Assembly: GCF_018215265.2 (NCBI RefSeq)
Contig: NZ_CP136562.1
Location: 2,170,001 to 2,234,000, forward strand
Reading direction: 5' to 3'
Length of the DNA: 64,000 bases
Origin: Paenarthrobacter sp. GOM3
Lineage (GTDB): Bacteria; Actinomycetota; Actinomycetes; Actinomycetales; Micrococcaceae
Made by a program: the position numbers and the translations under genes. Of this stretch, positions 1 to 8,680 are shown piece after piece; the first letter of the stretch is position 1; the number at the start of each line of letters is the position of its first letter. The notes beneath the pieces are model-generated. The model saw only the letters and a list, made by a program, of their open reading frames with translations. It was not told where the DNA came from and did not search any database.

Positions 1-40
1 GCCGTCGTCCGTCCCCTCAAGGCTGCTGGGCCTGCTGGGT

Positions 41-502
41 TTAGTACTCGCCTTTGATGACGAAGTACGACCCGCGGATGACCCCAGCCAGCTTGGACTT
101 CTGCCTGGCGAACTTGAAATTGGCGGCCAGTTCCTCTGGAACCTCCATGCCGTCCGAGAGTTTGAAGCCAACAGCCCTTTTGCCGCCCTCGATGCCGTAC
201 ATCACGTTGATGGACAGCCCCGATTGGTAGAAAACGTAGGCCATGCTCAGCCCGTCGACTTCGAAGGCGGTAGCTTCCAGGGCCGGCGATCCGATAACGA
301 TGCCGCGTTCTTCCCGGAGGATGCGGCTCACCCGTTCAACGACGTCGGGGACCTCGCTGGCCGGACTCACAGTGAAGACGTGCTGGTACTTGTTCCGGAA
401 ATACCGGGCCTCGTTGGCGCGTAAGCCGGCAAGGGCTTCGGCCACTGGAGAGGACTCCAGCCCGGCGGTGGAAACCTTGTCAAAATCAACGATGTGCGGC
501 AT
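41..502 (-). CDS. Conserved hypothetical protein (153 aa)
   Basis: I do not recognise this family. It is a soluble 153-residue protein with no signal peptide or membrane segment. The N-terminal half is charged (residues 20-70, rich in Arg and Glu) and the C-terminal half looks like a beta-rich fold ending in GVIRGSYFVIKGEY. The start is well supported: an AAGGAGG Shine-Dalgarno lies just upstream of the ATG. It is the last gene of a minus-strand run that continues from the antiporter upstream (34-nt gap), so co-transcription is possible. Coding status is supported by strong third-position GC bias. No function is assigned. Confidence 0.75.
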   Translation of the reverse strand: MPHIVDFDKVSTAGLESSPVAEALAGLRANEARYFRNKYQHVFTVSPASEVPDVVERVSRILREERGIVIGSPALEATAFEVDGLSMAYVFYQSGLSINVMYGIEGGKRAVGFKLSDGMEVPEELAANFKFARQKSKLAGVIRGSYFVIKGEY

Positions 503-535
503 GCAGCCTCCTTATAGGACGTGTCCGCACCCATG

Positions 536-1726
536 CTAACCCGGCCGCGCATCCGTCCTGAGCCCAGGCCGGATCTGGCGGAGTGCCATGAGCGGGAAGA
601 GCAGCAGTGAGATCATTCCGGCCCCCACCAGTGCCGAGGCGATTCCGCTGGTTATAAGCCCTTGGTCCCGGCCGATGGCGGTCACGGCGACGATGATGGG
701 CAGCCCAGTTGCCCCAAACAGGATCAAGGCCCGTTTCTCGTTGGGCGGGGCGCCTGGCGGAGAGGCGAGCAGTGATGGCAGCCCGCGGATGATGAGCAAG
801 AGGGCCACGAACAAGGGGACGAGGGCCAGGGTAGCGGGGCTGGAGGTCAACGCCGCGAGGTCGAAGTCGATACCGGCGTCGATGAAGAAGATGGGGACCA
901 GGAAACCGAACGCAACGGCGTCGATCTTCGTTTCAACCACTTTGCGGTCCTCCTCCGGAGCCCGGGCCATGACGGTTTTCCAGAGGACGCCGGCGGCGAA
1001 AGCGCCGAGCAGCATATCCAGGCCCAACACCATGCTCAGCACTACCAGCGCGCTCAGGATCAACATGATGGACCGGACCGCGAACTGGCTGCTCGTGTGA
1101 AGCGTCCGGGTCACTTGGGTGTGGAATAGGGTGTGCCGTGCCCGGGAAGCGAAGAAGACCGCCACACCCGTGAGGACAACAAAGCCCACCAGCACCACCG
1201 ACGCGACGCCCACCTGGCGCCCGCTGAAGAACAGCGAAATGGCGATCAGGGGCCCGAACTCGCCGGCTGCCCCGAGGGCTGTCACGGCGATTCCAAGGGG
1301 CGACGTCGAGGTCCCGGCATCACGAAGGATCGGCAGAATGGCACCCAATGCCGTGGAAGACAAGGCGATGCCAATGATCACGGCCGCTTCCGGGCCCGGA
1401 GCCAGCAGGAAGCCGGCGCCGATACCTGCTGCGAGCGAGATGATCCAACCCGCTGCTGCCCGGTTTGCAGGCCTTCCCCTGATGGTCGAAAAGTCGGTCT
1501 CATTGCCGGCGACGAAGAACAGCATGGCAACGCCGAAGTCGGCCAACGTGTCGGTGAAGCGGGTCGACTCGATCCACCCCAGCAGGCTTGGGCCCAACAA
1601 AATTCCCAAGCCAATCTCGAAAACCACGATCGGAACCTTGGCCACGCGGTCCAGCAATCGGGCTGCAAGTGGCGCCACAACGCCGAGCATGGCTATCAGG
1701 ACCAAGGACACGGACAGATCCTGCAT
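536..1726 (-). CDS. Kef-type cation:proton antiporter (CPA2 family)
   Basis: The protein is a 396-residue polytopic membrane protein with about twelve hydrophobic segments and the features of the monovalent cation:proton antiporter-2 family: an early GLGILLGPSLLGW helix pair and a later GLDMLLGAFAAGVLWK segment. It should exchange K+ or Na+ for protons at the plasma membrane. It has only the transport domain; there is no C-terminal TrkA-N/RCK nucleotide-binding domain as in KefB/KefC, so gating would differ. The ATG at 1726 was chosen because a longer reading would overlap the end of the upstream LigD-type gene with non-membrane sequence. Even so, the two genes are only 14 nt apart and probably co-transcribed. 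Confidence 0.85.
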   Translation of the reverse strand: MQDLSVSLVLIAMLGVVAPLAARLLDRVAKVPIVVFEIGLGILLGPSLLGWIESTRFTDTLADFGVAMLFFVAGNETDFSTIRGRPANRAAAGWIISLAAGIGAGFLLAPGPEAAVIIGIALSSTALGAILPILRDAGTSTSPLGIAVTALGAAGEFGPLIAISLFFSGRQVGVASVVLVGFVVLTGVAVFFASRARHTLFHTQVTRTLHTSSQFAVRSIMLILSALVVLSMVLGLDMLLGAFAAGVLWKTVMARAPEEDRKVVETKIDAVAFGFLVPIFFIDAGIDFDLAALTSSPATLALVPLFVALLLIIRGLPSLLASPPGAPPNEKRALILFGATGLPIIVAVTAIGRDQGLITSGIASALVGAGMISLLLFPLMALRQIRPGLRTDARPG

Positions 1727-1740
1727 GGGCGGCGTCGAAG

Positions 1741-2979
1741 TCACGGCCGGCCCGGCCAATCCTTGCCGGCCCAGGGATCGTAGTCGGCAATCAGCGTTTC
1801 CTGCGCAGGCCGTTGCGCCTCAGGGATGTGTTGGAGGTTGATGCGCACCCGATACCAAAGTGAGCTTGAACCGCGCATCCCGTCAATAAGCACATCTGCG
1901 GGGTGGAGTGCGGAAGTGAGGTCCGAATGGCCTGACTTCCATTGCTCGAGTGCTGCGAGGGCTTCCGGCTTCGTTTTGGTCCTGGCCACCTCGATGAGCG
2001 GCATCGTGGACATCCTCCGGCCCGATCCGTCGCCGGCACGCGGCGCCTTCCCTGCCGGACCGAGCTCCGCGGCCAGGGCGAGCAGGCCGTCCAGCGAGCC
2101 CGCGGCGTCATCAATGCCCGCGTGGGGGTCGCCGGATTCGGAGAAGCGGGCGGGGACCGTGAGCACGGTGAACTGTTCTGGCCGGGCGGTCCGGACTTCC
2201 TCCCAGCTCAGCGGGGTCGAGACCCGGGCATCCGGAAGGGAACGGATCGAATAGGCCGATGCGACAGTGCGGTCCTTCGCATTTTGGTTGAAGTCGACGA
2301 AGACGCTTTCGCCACGCTCTTCCTTCCACCACCGTGCCGTGGCCAGGCCCGGGGCGCGGTTCTCCACTTCACGCGCCAACGTTTCAGCGGCGAGCCGAAC
2401 ATCGCGGAAGGACCACTGGGGTGCAATGCGGACCAGGATGTGGAGCCCGCGCGAGCCGCTCGTCTTTGGCCAGCCCACCAGCCCGACGTCGGCCAGTACC
2501 TCCCGCGCGACATAGGCGGTGTCCACGATCTGCGACCAGTCCACCCCGGGCATCGGGTCGAGATCCACCCGGAGTTCATCCGGATGGTCAAGGTCCTCGG
2601 CGCGTACCGGATGCGGATTCAGGTCCAGGCATCCCAGGTTGACCACCCAGGCCAGGCCCGCGGCGTCCCTGATGACCGCTTCTTCCGCGGAAGTGCCGGA
2701 TGAGTAATGCAGGGTGGCAGTGTCGATGAACGCCGGATGGTTCTCAGGCACGCGTTTTTGAAAGAACGGCTCCGCGTTGATGCCCTTCGGGAAGCGTTTG
2801 AGGACCATGGGGCGGCCGCCGGCACCCCGCAAGGCACCATCAGCGACCGCCAGGTAGTAGTGGACCAAGTCCAGCTTGGTCAGCCCGGGCTCGGGGAAGA
2901 CCACCTTATCCGGATTGGAGATGCGGACTTCGGCACCATCAACGTCCAGGATCTCCGCGGGTGTCTTGGAGGGACTCAT
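1741..2979 (-). CDS. LigD-type polymerase/primase domain protein (stand-alone)
   Basis: This is an archaeo-eukaryotic primase-fold polymerase domain like the one at the end of DNA ligase D, which extends and fills DNA ends in non-homologous end joining. The metal-binding aspartates are visible: DLDP at residues 139-142 and VDFNQN with D229, together with KTSGSRGLHI at 172-181. The 412 residues exceed the usual polymerase module (about 300): an extra C-terminal region of about 90 residues follows, ending in a segment that includes SSSLWYRVRINL. No ligase motif or nuclease domain is present and no Ku gene lies nearby. The ATG sits 6 nt after a TAGCGT hexamer, suggesting a leaderless transcript. 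A second such gene lies at 39958. Confidence 0.88.
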   Translation of the reverse strand: MSPSKTPAEILDVDGAEVRISNPDKVVFPEPGLTKLDLVHYYLAVADGALRGAGGRPMVLKRFPKGINAEPFFQKRVPENHPAFIDTATLHYSSGTSAEEAVIRDAAGLAWVVNLGCLDLNPHPVRAEDLDHPDELRVDLDPMPGVDWSQIVDTAYVAREVLADVGLVGWPKTSGSRGLHILVRIAPQWSFRDVRLAAETLAREVENRAPGLATARWWKEERGESVFVDFNQNAKDRTVASAYSIRSLPDARVSTPLSWEEVRTARPEQFTVLTVPARFSESGDPHAGIDDAAGSLDGLLALAAELGPAGKAPRAGDGSGRRMSTMPLIEVARTKTKPEALAALEQWKSGHSDLTSALHPADVLIDGMRGSSSLWYRVRINLQHIPEAQRPAQETLIADYDPWAGKDWPGRP

Positions 2980-2985
2980 GCGGCC

Positions 2986-2991
2986 ACGCTA
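2986..2991 (-). promoter_or_regulatory. Probable -10 element (leaderless) for the LigD-type gene
   Basis: On the minus strand TAGCGT lies 6 nt before the ATG at 2979, the spacing at which transcription would begin on the start codon itself. No good -35 hexamer is visible. Confidence 0.45.
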
Positions 2992-3126
2992 GCAAGCAAC
3001 AGCCGTCCCAACCAGAGTTGCGAGGAAAGGAAAGTGGTTATGCCGCAGTAACTACGACGGCCGGGGCTTCCTGGCTGGCTTAAAAAATATAAGCAGGTAT
3101 GGTGTTGGTAAAGCGAATGGAAAGGA

Positions 3127-3270
3127 ATGATTGGCTTGTCCGGTAAATCACCAATAGATGCAAAGACAAAAAAGTCGGGGAAAACCATTTTCGAAAAGAG
3201 GGCGGAAAAGCGGGCCAAGGCCGAGGGCAGCGAAAACCGCTTCACCAAGCCCAGGAAAAGCCAACGGTAG
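3127..3270 (+). CDS. Small highly basic protein (47 aa)
   Basis: A 47-residue open frame, rich in Lys and Arg (10 Lys, 5 Arg), carries GKTIFEKRAEKRAKAEG in the middle and KPRKSQR at the end. It resembles the short lysine-rich proteins of unknown role found in many actinobacteria, which probably bind nucleic acid; that role is inference. The surrounding DNA is visibly AT-rich compared with its neighbours. The start is uncertain: an AAGGA lies directly against the ATG at 3127, whereas an in-frame TTG at 3136 sits 9 nt after it and would give 44 residues. It lies alone between the LigD-type gene and a DUF3846-like gene. Confidence 0.55.
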   Translation: MIGLSGKSPIDAKTKKSGKTIFEKRAEKRAKAEGSENRFTKPRKSQR

Positions 3271-3391
3271 GGTCCTCGCGCCCGTGCCGAAGCAGGTGAG
3301 ATTACCGTATTCACGGGGCTTGCCGTAGCTGCACGCTTTGTTCACGGCGGAAATGCACAGCTGCTGGCAGCCAGAAAGTGTACAGATTGTC

Positions 3392-3742
3392 ATGCGGAAA
3401 TTCCTTGTTGCACTTATTGTTCCTGCCCGGCTCCACGAGCCCGTCAGGATTGAGGAAATTGGATTGTGCCTTGCCAGTCGGCAGGCATTAGTGGAAGGGA
3501 ATGTGGAAGCCATATCAGGACGAGGTTGGCACGCATTCCTGAATGACCAGGCCAAGTCCATTCCCTTGCCACTGAACCCCCGGGCTGAAGTCCTGATCCG
3601 CGAAGCCGGCACCCCTATCGAAGCTCCGGTGAGCGGTAACGCCGTCTTCCTCGGCCACGGGAGCGACGGCGATGAAACGGACGTCCCAGCGCAGTTGCTG
3701 TCGCTGGCAGAACGCCTGTTCGCCACCCGGCTGGCGGCCTGA
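3392..3742 (+). CDS. DUF3846-like small protein (116 aa)
   Basis: The sequence has the pattern I associate with DUF3846-type proteins of actinobacteria and their phages: an N-terminal hydrophobic beta strand (RKFLVALIVPA), a central EGNVEAISGRGWHAFLND segment, then PRAEVLIREAG and GNAVFLGHG followed by a C-terminal helix with ADVPAQLL-like spacing. No catalytic residues are known for the family and its role is unknown. The ATG at 3392 is preferred over one 54 nt upstream because the extra residues add no family pattern. No neighbour forms an obvious operon with it. Members often occur on plasmids and phages, so an acquired origin is possible. Confidence 0.6.
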   Translation: MRKFLVALIVPARLHEPVRIEEIGLCLASRQALVEGNVEAISGRGWHAFLNDQAKSIPLPLNPRAEVLIREAGTPIEAPVSGNAVFLGHGSDGDETDVPAQLLSLAERLFATRLAA

Positions 3743-3822
3743 AGAAGGCCGAGCAAGAGCGTGGACATGTCCTGACCGTGGCACCGCCCGGGGACGCGCG
3801 GGCTGCTCGGAGGCAAGCCGAC

Positions 3823-3828
3823 TATATT
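3823..3828 (+). promoter_or_regulatory. Probable -10 element upstream of poxB
   Basis: TATATT lies 5 nt before a 7-codon open frame and 45 nt before poxB. It is the best -10 in the interval. Confidence 0.4.
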
Positions 3829-3833
3829 GGGCC

Positions 3834-3857
3834 ATGTCAGCCCACCGCCACAACTGA
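3834..3857 (+). CDS. Possible 7-codon upstream ORF (MSAHRHN) leading poxB
   Basis: ATG to TGA encodes seven residues, MSAHRHN, beginning 5 nt after a TATATT -10 hexamer, so the message could start at or next to this ATG. The stop is followed by GGGAG and then the poxB ATG 15 nt after the stop. Such a layout permits translational coupling or attenuation, but no alternative hairpin is obvious. It may be chance. Confidence 0.3.
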   Translation: MSAHRHN

Positions 3858-3872
3858 GGGAGCCTGCACATT

Positions 3873-5621
3873 ATGGCGAAGGAACTTGCCACCCAACTCA
3901 TTGAACAACTCCAGGCTGCCGGGGTGCAGCGGATCTACGGGATAGTGGGGGACAGCCTCAACCCGGTGGTGGATGCGGTCCGCCAGACGGGCGGCTCAAG
4001 CAAGGGCGGTATTGACTGGATCCATGTTCGCCACGAGGAAGCTGCCGCCTTTGCTGCGGCTGCGGAGGCCCAACTGACCGGCAAACTGGCCGTCTGCGCC
4101 GGTTCCTGCGGGCCGGGAAACCTGCATTTGATCAACGGCCTTTACGACGCCAACCGGACCGGTGCACCCGTTCTGGCTATTGCCTCCCACATCCCCAGCA
4201 AGCAGATCGGCAGTGGCTTCTTCCAGGAGACCCACCCGGACCGGCTCTTCAACGAGTGCTCCGTGTACTCCGAAATGATCAGCACCGCCGAACAGGCGCC
4301 GCGGGTCATGCACAGCGCCATCCAGAGCGCACTTGGCCTGGGCGGAGTCGCCGTGGTTACCCTGCCGGGGGATATCGCGGGACTCGAAGCCGTCGCGCCC
4401 ACGCCCCTGCCGGCGACCTTCCGGCCCGCCAGCTTGGTGCCGGATCCAACCAGCGTCCAGGAACTGGCTGGAGCCATCAACGACGCCGGAAAGGTCGCCA
4501 TTTTCGCTGGCGCGGGCGTCGAAGGCGCGCACAGTGAGCTGATCTCCTTGGCTGAACTGATCAACGCCCCGATTGGCCATTCCTTGCGGGGCAAAGACTT
4601 CGTCCAGTACGACAACCCGTTCGACATCGGCATGACCGGATTGCTCGGTTACGGTGCCGCCGCCGAGGGTATCGAAGACGCCGACCTGCTCATCCTGCTG
4701 GGTACCGACTTTCCCTATGACCAGTTCCTCCCGGACACCCGGACAGCGCAGGTGGATCGCGCCGCGCAGCGGCTGGGGCGTCGGACCGACGTCGACATCG
4801 CAGTCCATGGCGACGTGCTCCCCACCCTGAGAGCCCTCCTGCCGCTGGTACAGCCGAAGAAGAACCGGCGCTTCCTGGACCAGATGCTCAAGAAGCACGA
4901 TCGGCTCATGAATAAGGCGGTGGGTGCCTATACGCGCAAGGTCGAGAAGAAACAGCCCATCCACCCTGAATATGCGGCATCCCTGCTCGACCAGGTAGCT
5001 TCAGAAGACGCCATCTTCACCGCCGACACTGGAATGTGCAACGTCTGGACTGCCCGCTACATCAACCCGTTGGGTACCCGTCGGTTGATTGGGTCCTTCC
5101 TGCACGGGTCCATGGCGAACGCGCTTCCGCATGCCATCGGTGCGCAGCTGGCTTATCCGGGGCGGCAGGTGGTTTCCGTGTCCGGCGATGGCGGTTTGTC
5201 CATGCTGCTGGGCGAGCTCGTCACCGTGGCAGCGCACCAGTTGCCAGTCAATGTGGTGGTGTTCAACAACTCCACCCTGGGCATGGTCAAGCTCGAAATG
5301 CTGGTGGACGGACTACCCGACTTCGGCGTGGACGTCCCCGACGCCAACTATGCGGCCGTGGCGAAGGCCCTGGGCTTCCATGCCGTGCGCGTCACCGACC
5401 CTGCTGACATTGAGGCCGCTTACCGGGAGGCGTTCGCGCATCCCGGCCCTTCCTTGGTGGAACTCATCACGGACCCCAACGCACTGTCCATCCCGCCGAA
5501 GATTTCGGGTTCGCAGGTCATCGGCTTCGCCACCGCAATGTCCAAAGTGGTGCTGAACCGCGGTGCCGGTGAGGCTGTCAGCATGGCCCGCAGCAACCTG
5601 CGGAACATCCCGCGACGGTGA
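3873..5621 (+). CDS. poxB: Pyruvate oxidase / pyruvate:quinone dehydrogenase
   Basis: This 582-residue thiamine-diphosphate enzyme should decarboxylate pyruvate oxidatively to acetate and CO2, passing electrons through FAD to membrane quinone. The order is typical: an N-terminal TPP-binding domain with the catalytic glutamate in RHEEAAAFAAAAEAQLTG (about residues 51-68), a central FAD domain, and a C-terminal TPP domain with SGDGGLSMLLGELVT followed by VVVFNNSTLGM. The length matches the E. coli enzyme and it ends in a basic tail, the region that contacts membrane there. A GGGAG ribosome site supports the ATG. It stands alone on the plus strand and converges with the UvrA-like gene, one base apart at the stops. 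Confidence 0.9.
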   Translation: MAKELATQLIEQLQAAGVQRIYGIVGDSLNPVVDAVRQTGGSSKGGIDWIHVRHEEAAAFAAAAEAQLTGKLAVCAGSCGPGNLHLINGLYDANRTGAPVLAIASHIPSKQIGSGFFQETHPDRLFNECSVYSEMISTAEQAPRVMHSAIQSALGLGGVAVVTLPGDIAGLEAVAPTPLPATFRPASLVPDPTSVQELAGAINDAGKVAIFAGAGVEGAHSELISLAELINAPIGHSLRGKDFVQYDNPFDIGMTGLLGYGAAAEGIEDADLLILLGTDFPYDQFLPDTRTAQVDRAAQRLGRRTDVDIAVHGDVLPTLRALLPLVQPKKNRRFLDQMLKKHDRLMNKAVGAYTRKVEKKQPIHPEYAASLLDQVASEDAIFTADTGMCNVWTARYINPLGTRRLIGSFLHGSMANALPHAIGAQLAYPGRQVVSVSGDGGLSMLLGELVTVAAHQLPVNVVVFNNSTLGMVKLEMLVDGLPDFGVDVPDANYAAVAKALGFHAVRVTDPADIEAAYREAFAHPGPSLVELITDPNALSIPPKISGSQVIGFATAMSKVVLNRGAGEAVSMARSNLRNIPRR

Positions 5622-5622
5622 C

Positions 5623-8190
5623 TCAGCGCCCGTAGGCGGCTGCCAGGTAGGGTGCCGTCCGGCTGGTGGTGGAACGCGCGACGGCGGCCGGCGGCCCGGC
5701 GGCGATGATGGTGCCGCCGGCGTCGCCGCCGCCCGGTCCCAGGTCGATCACCCAGTCGGCCCCGGCTACGACATCCATCTCGTGTTCGACCACGACGACG
5801 GTGTTTCCCGCGTCCACGAGCCGGTGAAGTTGTGCCATCAGGAGCTGTACGTCAGCGGGGTGAAGTCCGGTGGTGGGTTCGTCAAGGATGTACAGGGTGT
5901 GCCCCCGCTGGATGCGCTGCAATTCAGTGGCGAGCTTGATGCGCTGTGCTTCACCACCGGACAGTTCAGTGGCGGGCTGGCCCAAGCGAAGGTAGCCAAG
6001 TCCCACCTCCAGGAGGGTTTGCAGGCTGCGGGCGACACCCGGGAGGTCGGACAGGAAGTCGGACGCCGCCTCCACTGTCATGCCCAGGACATCGGCGATG
6101 CTTTTGCCGTGGTACTTCACTTCAAGGGTTTCGGGGTTGAACCGGGATCCTTGGCATTCCGGGCAGGGGCCGTAGCTGCCGGGCAGGAACAAAAGCTCCA
6201 CGGCAACGAATCCCTCGCCCTGGCAGGTTTCGCAGCGCCCACCGGCGACGTTGAAGGAGAAGCGGCCAGGGCCGAAGCCGCGGGCGCGGGCATCTTCGGT
6301 GGCAGCGAACTCCTTCCGCACCCCATCAAACAGACCGGTGTACGTTGCAAGGTTGGAACGCGGTGTACGGCCGATGGGCTTCTGGTCGACCTTGACGAGC
6401 CGGTCCAGCCCATGGAGCCCGGAGACTGACCCCGCACTGTTGGGCACGTCCGGGTCAGCTGCTTCGATGGTCCCAGCATGAAGTGCTGCGTCCACTACCT
6501 CTGCGAGGACCTGACTGACCAGTGTGGACTTTCCAGAGCCTGACACACCGGTCACGGCGGTCAGGACGCCCAACGGGAAGCCGGCCTCAAGATCGCGCAG
6601 ATTGTGCCGGTTGACGTTGTGAAGCGTCAGCCATTCCTTCGCTTCCCGGGGTTCGCTGGTGCTCCGTCCACTCCCGGTGGCGGCCGGGCCGTCGTCGTTC
6701 TTTTGATTCCCCGCAGCGCTGGTAGCAGGGAAGAGGAACGGCCGCGTCACTGACTCCTTCACATCGGCAAGGCCGGCGACCGGGCCGCTGTAGAGAATTT
6801 CTCCGCCACCTTCACCCGCGCGCGGACCAACATCAACCAGCCAGTCGGCAGCCCGCACGAATTCCATGTTGTGTTCGACCACAAACACCGAGTTGCCGGA
6901 GGCTTTGAGCTGGTCCAGGACATCGAGCAAGGATTCGGCATCCGCGGGGTGCAGCCCCGCCGATGGTTCATCGAGCACATAGACCACCCCAAACAGCCCC
7001 GAACGCAGCTGCGTGGCAATCCTCAGCCGCTGCATTTCGCCCGGGGAAAGCGTGGGTGTTTGGCGGCCCAATGCCAGGTATCCGAGGCCAAGGTCGGTCA
7101 GTACCGTGAGCCGCTTCAGCAGGTCGCGGGTGATCGCAACGGCTACTTCGGTGGCTTCGCCGGAGGACTGTTTCCGGGAAGCCGTCCCAGCGGAAGCGAG
7201 TTCCGTGGTTGGCCGGATAACGTCGGCCAGTTCGGTCATGGGCAGCGCGTTGAGTTCGGCGATGTTCTTTCCGGCGAAGGTCACGGCCAGCGCCTCCGGC
7301 CGGAGCCCGCTCCTGCCGCAGCGTGGGCACGGGCCGCTGACCATGAAGCGCAGCACCCGGTCGCGCATGGTGGTGCTCTTGGAATCGGCCAGGGTGTGCA
7401 TCACGTAGCTCCGGGCGCTCCAGAACCTGCCCTTGTAGGGTTTGGCCACCCGATCGCGCTGCGGGGTCACTTCGACCACCGGTTGCTCTTCGGTGAACAG
7501 GATCCAGTCGCGGTCCTTCTTTGGGAGCTTCCGCCACTGGGTGTCCACGTCATAGCCCAGATGGGTCAGGATGTCGCGGAGGTTCTTACCTTGCCAGGCA
7601 CCGGGCCAGGCCGCGATGGCACCGTCCCGGATGCTGAGGGTCGGGTCGGGGACCAGGGAGGCTTCGGTGACTGTGTGCGCGGTCCCGAGTCCGTGGCACT
7701 CGGGACAGGCGCCTGCCGCGGTGTTGGGGGAGAAGGCGTCCGAGTCGAGCTGCCCAACGCCATCAGGGTAGGTCCCGGAACGTGAAAAGAGCATCCGCAG
7801 CGAGTTCGACAAGGTGGTCACAGTTCCCACGCTTGAGCGGGTGCTGGCGGTACCACGGCGTTGTTGGAGCGCGACGGCGGGTGGCAGCCCGGTGATGGAC
7901 TCGACCTTCGGGTTGTGGCCTTGTTGGATAAGCCGACGGGCGTAGGGCGCGACGGATTCGAAGTACCGCCGTTGGGCTTCGGCGAAGATGGTTCCGAAGG
8001 CCAGGGAGGATTTCCCGGAACCGGAAACTCCAGTGAAGGCCACGATGGAATCGCGCGGGACGTCCACGTCGATATTGCGGAGGTTGTTCTCGCGGGCCCC
8101 GTGGACCCTCACGAAGCCGTCCTCGGCGGGGGACTGCGGTGCAGCAGGGTCGGGTCCGGGCCGTTGGGTGGTCATCAGTTTGCTGTCCAT
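5623..8190 (-). CDS. UvrA-like ABC ATPase (short UvrA paralogue)
   Basis: Two ABC ATPase modules are present with Walker A motifs GVSGSGKSSLAFGT near the start and GVSGSGKSTLVSQV in the second half. Both signature regions (LSPGEMQRL and LSGGEAQR) and UvrA zinc-binding clusters (CPECHGLG; CPRCGRSG; CETCQGEGF with CPECQG) are also visible. At 855 residues it is about 100 shorter than housekeeping UvrA, as in the class II/UvrA2 paralogues linked to tolerance of DNA-binding agents. No uvrB or uvrC is nearby. The ATG at 8190 is chosen over a GTG two codons upstream because TAGAGT lies 7 nt before it, giving a leaderless start. Function in repair or drug resistance is inferred from family only. Confidence 0.85.
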   Translation of the reverse strand: MDSKLMTTQRPGPDPAAPQSPAEDGFVRVHGARENNLRNIDVDVPRDSIVAFTGVSGSGKSSLAFGTIFAEAQRRYFESVAPYARRLIQQGHNPKVESITGLPPAVALQQRRGTASTRSSVGTVTTLSNSLRMLFSRSGTYPDGVGQLDSDAFSPNTAAGACPECHGLGTAHTVTEASLVPDPTLSIRDGAIAAWPGAWQGKNLRDILTHLGYDVDTQWRKLPKKDRDWILFTEEQPVVEVTPQRDRVAKPYKGRFWSARSYVMHTLADSKSTTMRDRVLRFMVSGPCPRCGRSGLRPEALAVTFAGKNIAELNALPMTELADVIRPTTELASAGTASRKQSSGEATEVAVAITRDLLKRLTVLTDLGLGYLALGRQTPTLSPGEMQRLRIATQLRSGLFGVVYVLDEPSAGLHPADAESLLDVLDQLKASGNSVFVVEHNMEFVRAADWLVDVGPRAGEGGGEILYSGPVAGLADVKESVTRPFLFPATSAAGNQKNDDGPAATGSGRSTSEPREAKEWLTLHNVNRHNLRDLEAGFPLGVLTAVTGVSGSGKSTLVSQVLAEVVDAALHAGTIEAADPDVPNSAGSVSGLHGLDRLVKVDQKPIGRTPRSNLATYTGLFDGVRKEFAATEDARARGFGPGRFSFNVAGGRCETCQGEGFVAVELLFLPGSYGPCPECQGSRFNPETLEVKYHGKSIADVLGMTVEAASDFLSDLPGVARSLQTLLEVGLGYLRLGQPATELSGGEAQRIKLATELQRIQRGHTLYILDEPTTGLHPADVQLLMAQLHRLVDAGNTVVVVEHEMDVVAGADWVIDLGPGGGDAGGTIIAAGPPAAVARSTTSRTAPYLAAAYGR

Positions 8191-8197
8191 TGACACG

Positions 8198-8203
8198 ACT
8201 CTA
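8198..8203 (-). promoter_or_regulatory. Probable -10 element (leaderless) for the UvrA-like gene
   Basis: TAGAGT on the minus strand ends 7 nt before the ATG at 8190. The -35 region is not conserved. Confidence 0.45.
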
Positions 8204-8230
8204 TCGGCGTCCGGCGCCCACGTGGTCTTC

Positions 8231-8635
8231 CTAAGGGCTGACGACGGCGGCTACCGCACTGATCTCCACCAGCGCACCGGGTACGCCCAGGCCCGCCACG
8301 AAAGCTGCCGTAACCAGGGGTGGCTCCTCCGAAGCGAGTTGCGCGGCAATCGCTCCATAGCCTGCCGCGAGGTCTGCACCTTCGACGAAGAGCACAGTCC
8401 AATGGATCACGTCGCCGAGGCCGGCACCCGCGGCTTCGAGCGCGGTTTGGGCATTTTGCAGGGCGCGTGCGGACTGGATGGCCGCATCGCCTTCCCCGAC
8501 CAGTTTTCCGCTCTGGTCCACGGCGTTCTGGCCGCCGACGTAGATGGTGGTGGCGCCGGGAGGAACGACGGCGACATGGCTGAAGGCAGGGCTGTTGACC
8601 AGTCCGGCTGGGCGGAGGCGTTGAATAGGTGACAT
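8231..8635 (-). CDS. RidA/YjgF-family protein
   Basis: The 134-residue protein has the RidA (YjgF/YER057c) chorismate-mutase-like fold pattern, with GGQNAVDQSGKLVGEGD and ALQNAQTALEAAGAGLGDVIHWTVL. RidA itself removes reactive enamine/imine intermediates. Here the arginine needed for imine deamination, normally in an ARS-like stretch before the C-terminal VEI, is not present (the stretch reads TAAFVAGLGVPGALVEI). It therefore probably belongs to one of the Rid subfamilies without that activity. The ATG at 8635 was chosen because the family begins just there; a start 33 nt upstream adds unrelated residues. It lies between the UvrA-like gene and arfB on the same strand. Confidence 0.85.
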   Translation of the reverse strand: MSPIQRLRPAGLVNSPAFSHVAVVPPGATTIYVGGQNAVDQSGKLVGEGDAAIQSARALQNAQTALEAAGAGLGDVIHWTVLFVEGADLAAGYGAIAAQLASEEPPLVTAAFVAGLGVPGALVEISAVAAVVSP

Positions 8636-8680
8636 GAGGGTATGGTGCCATCCGGCGTCGCCGGCCAAAAGGGGCCGCGG

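Noticed and set aside
1741..2979. Classical end-joining operon (Ku-LigD)
   Set aside because: No Ku gene, ligase domain or phosphoesterase domain is present near either polymerase gene.
3148..3816. 222-codon minus-strand frame across the DUF3846-like gene
   Set aside because: Low-complexity Ser/Arg-rich reading with no start signal; the plus-strand gene has a family-like pattern.
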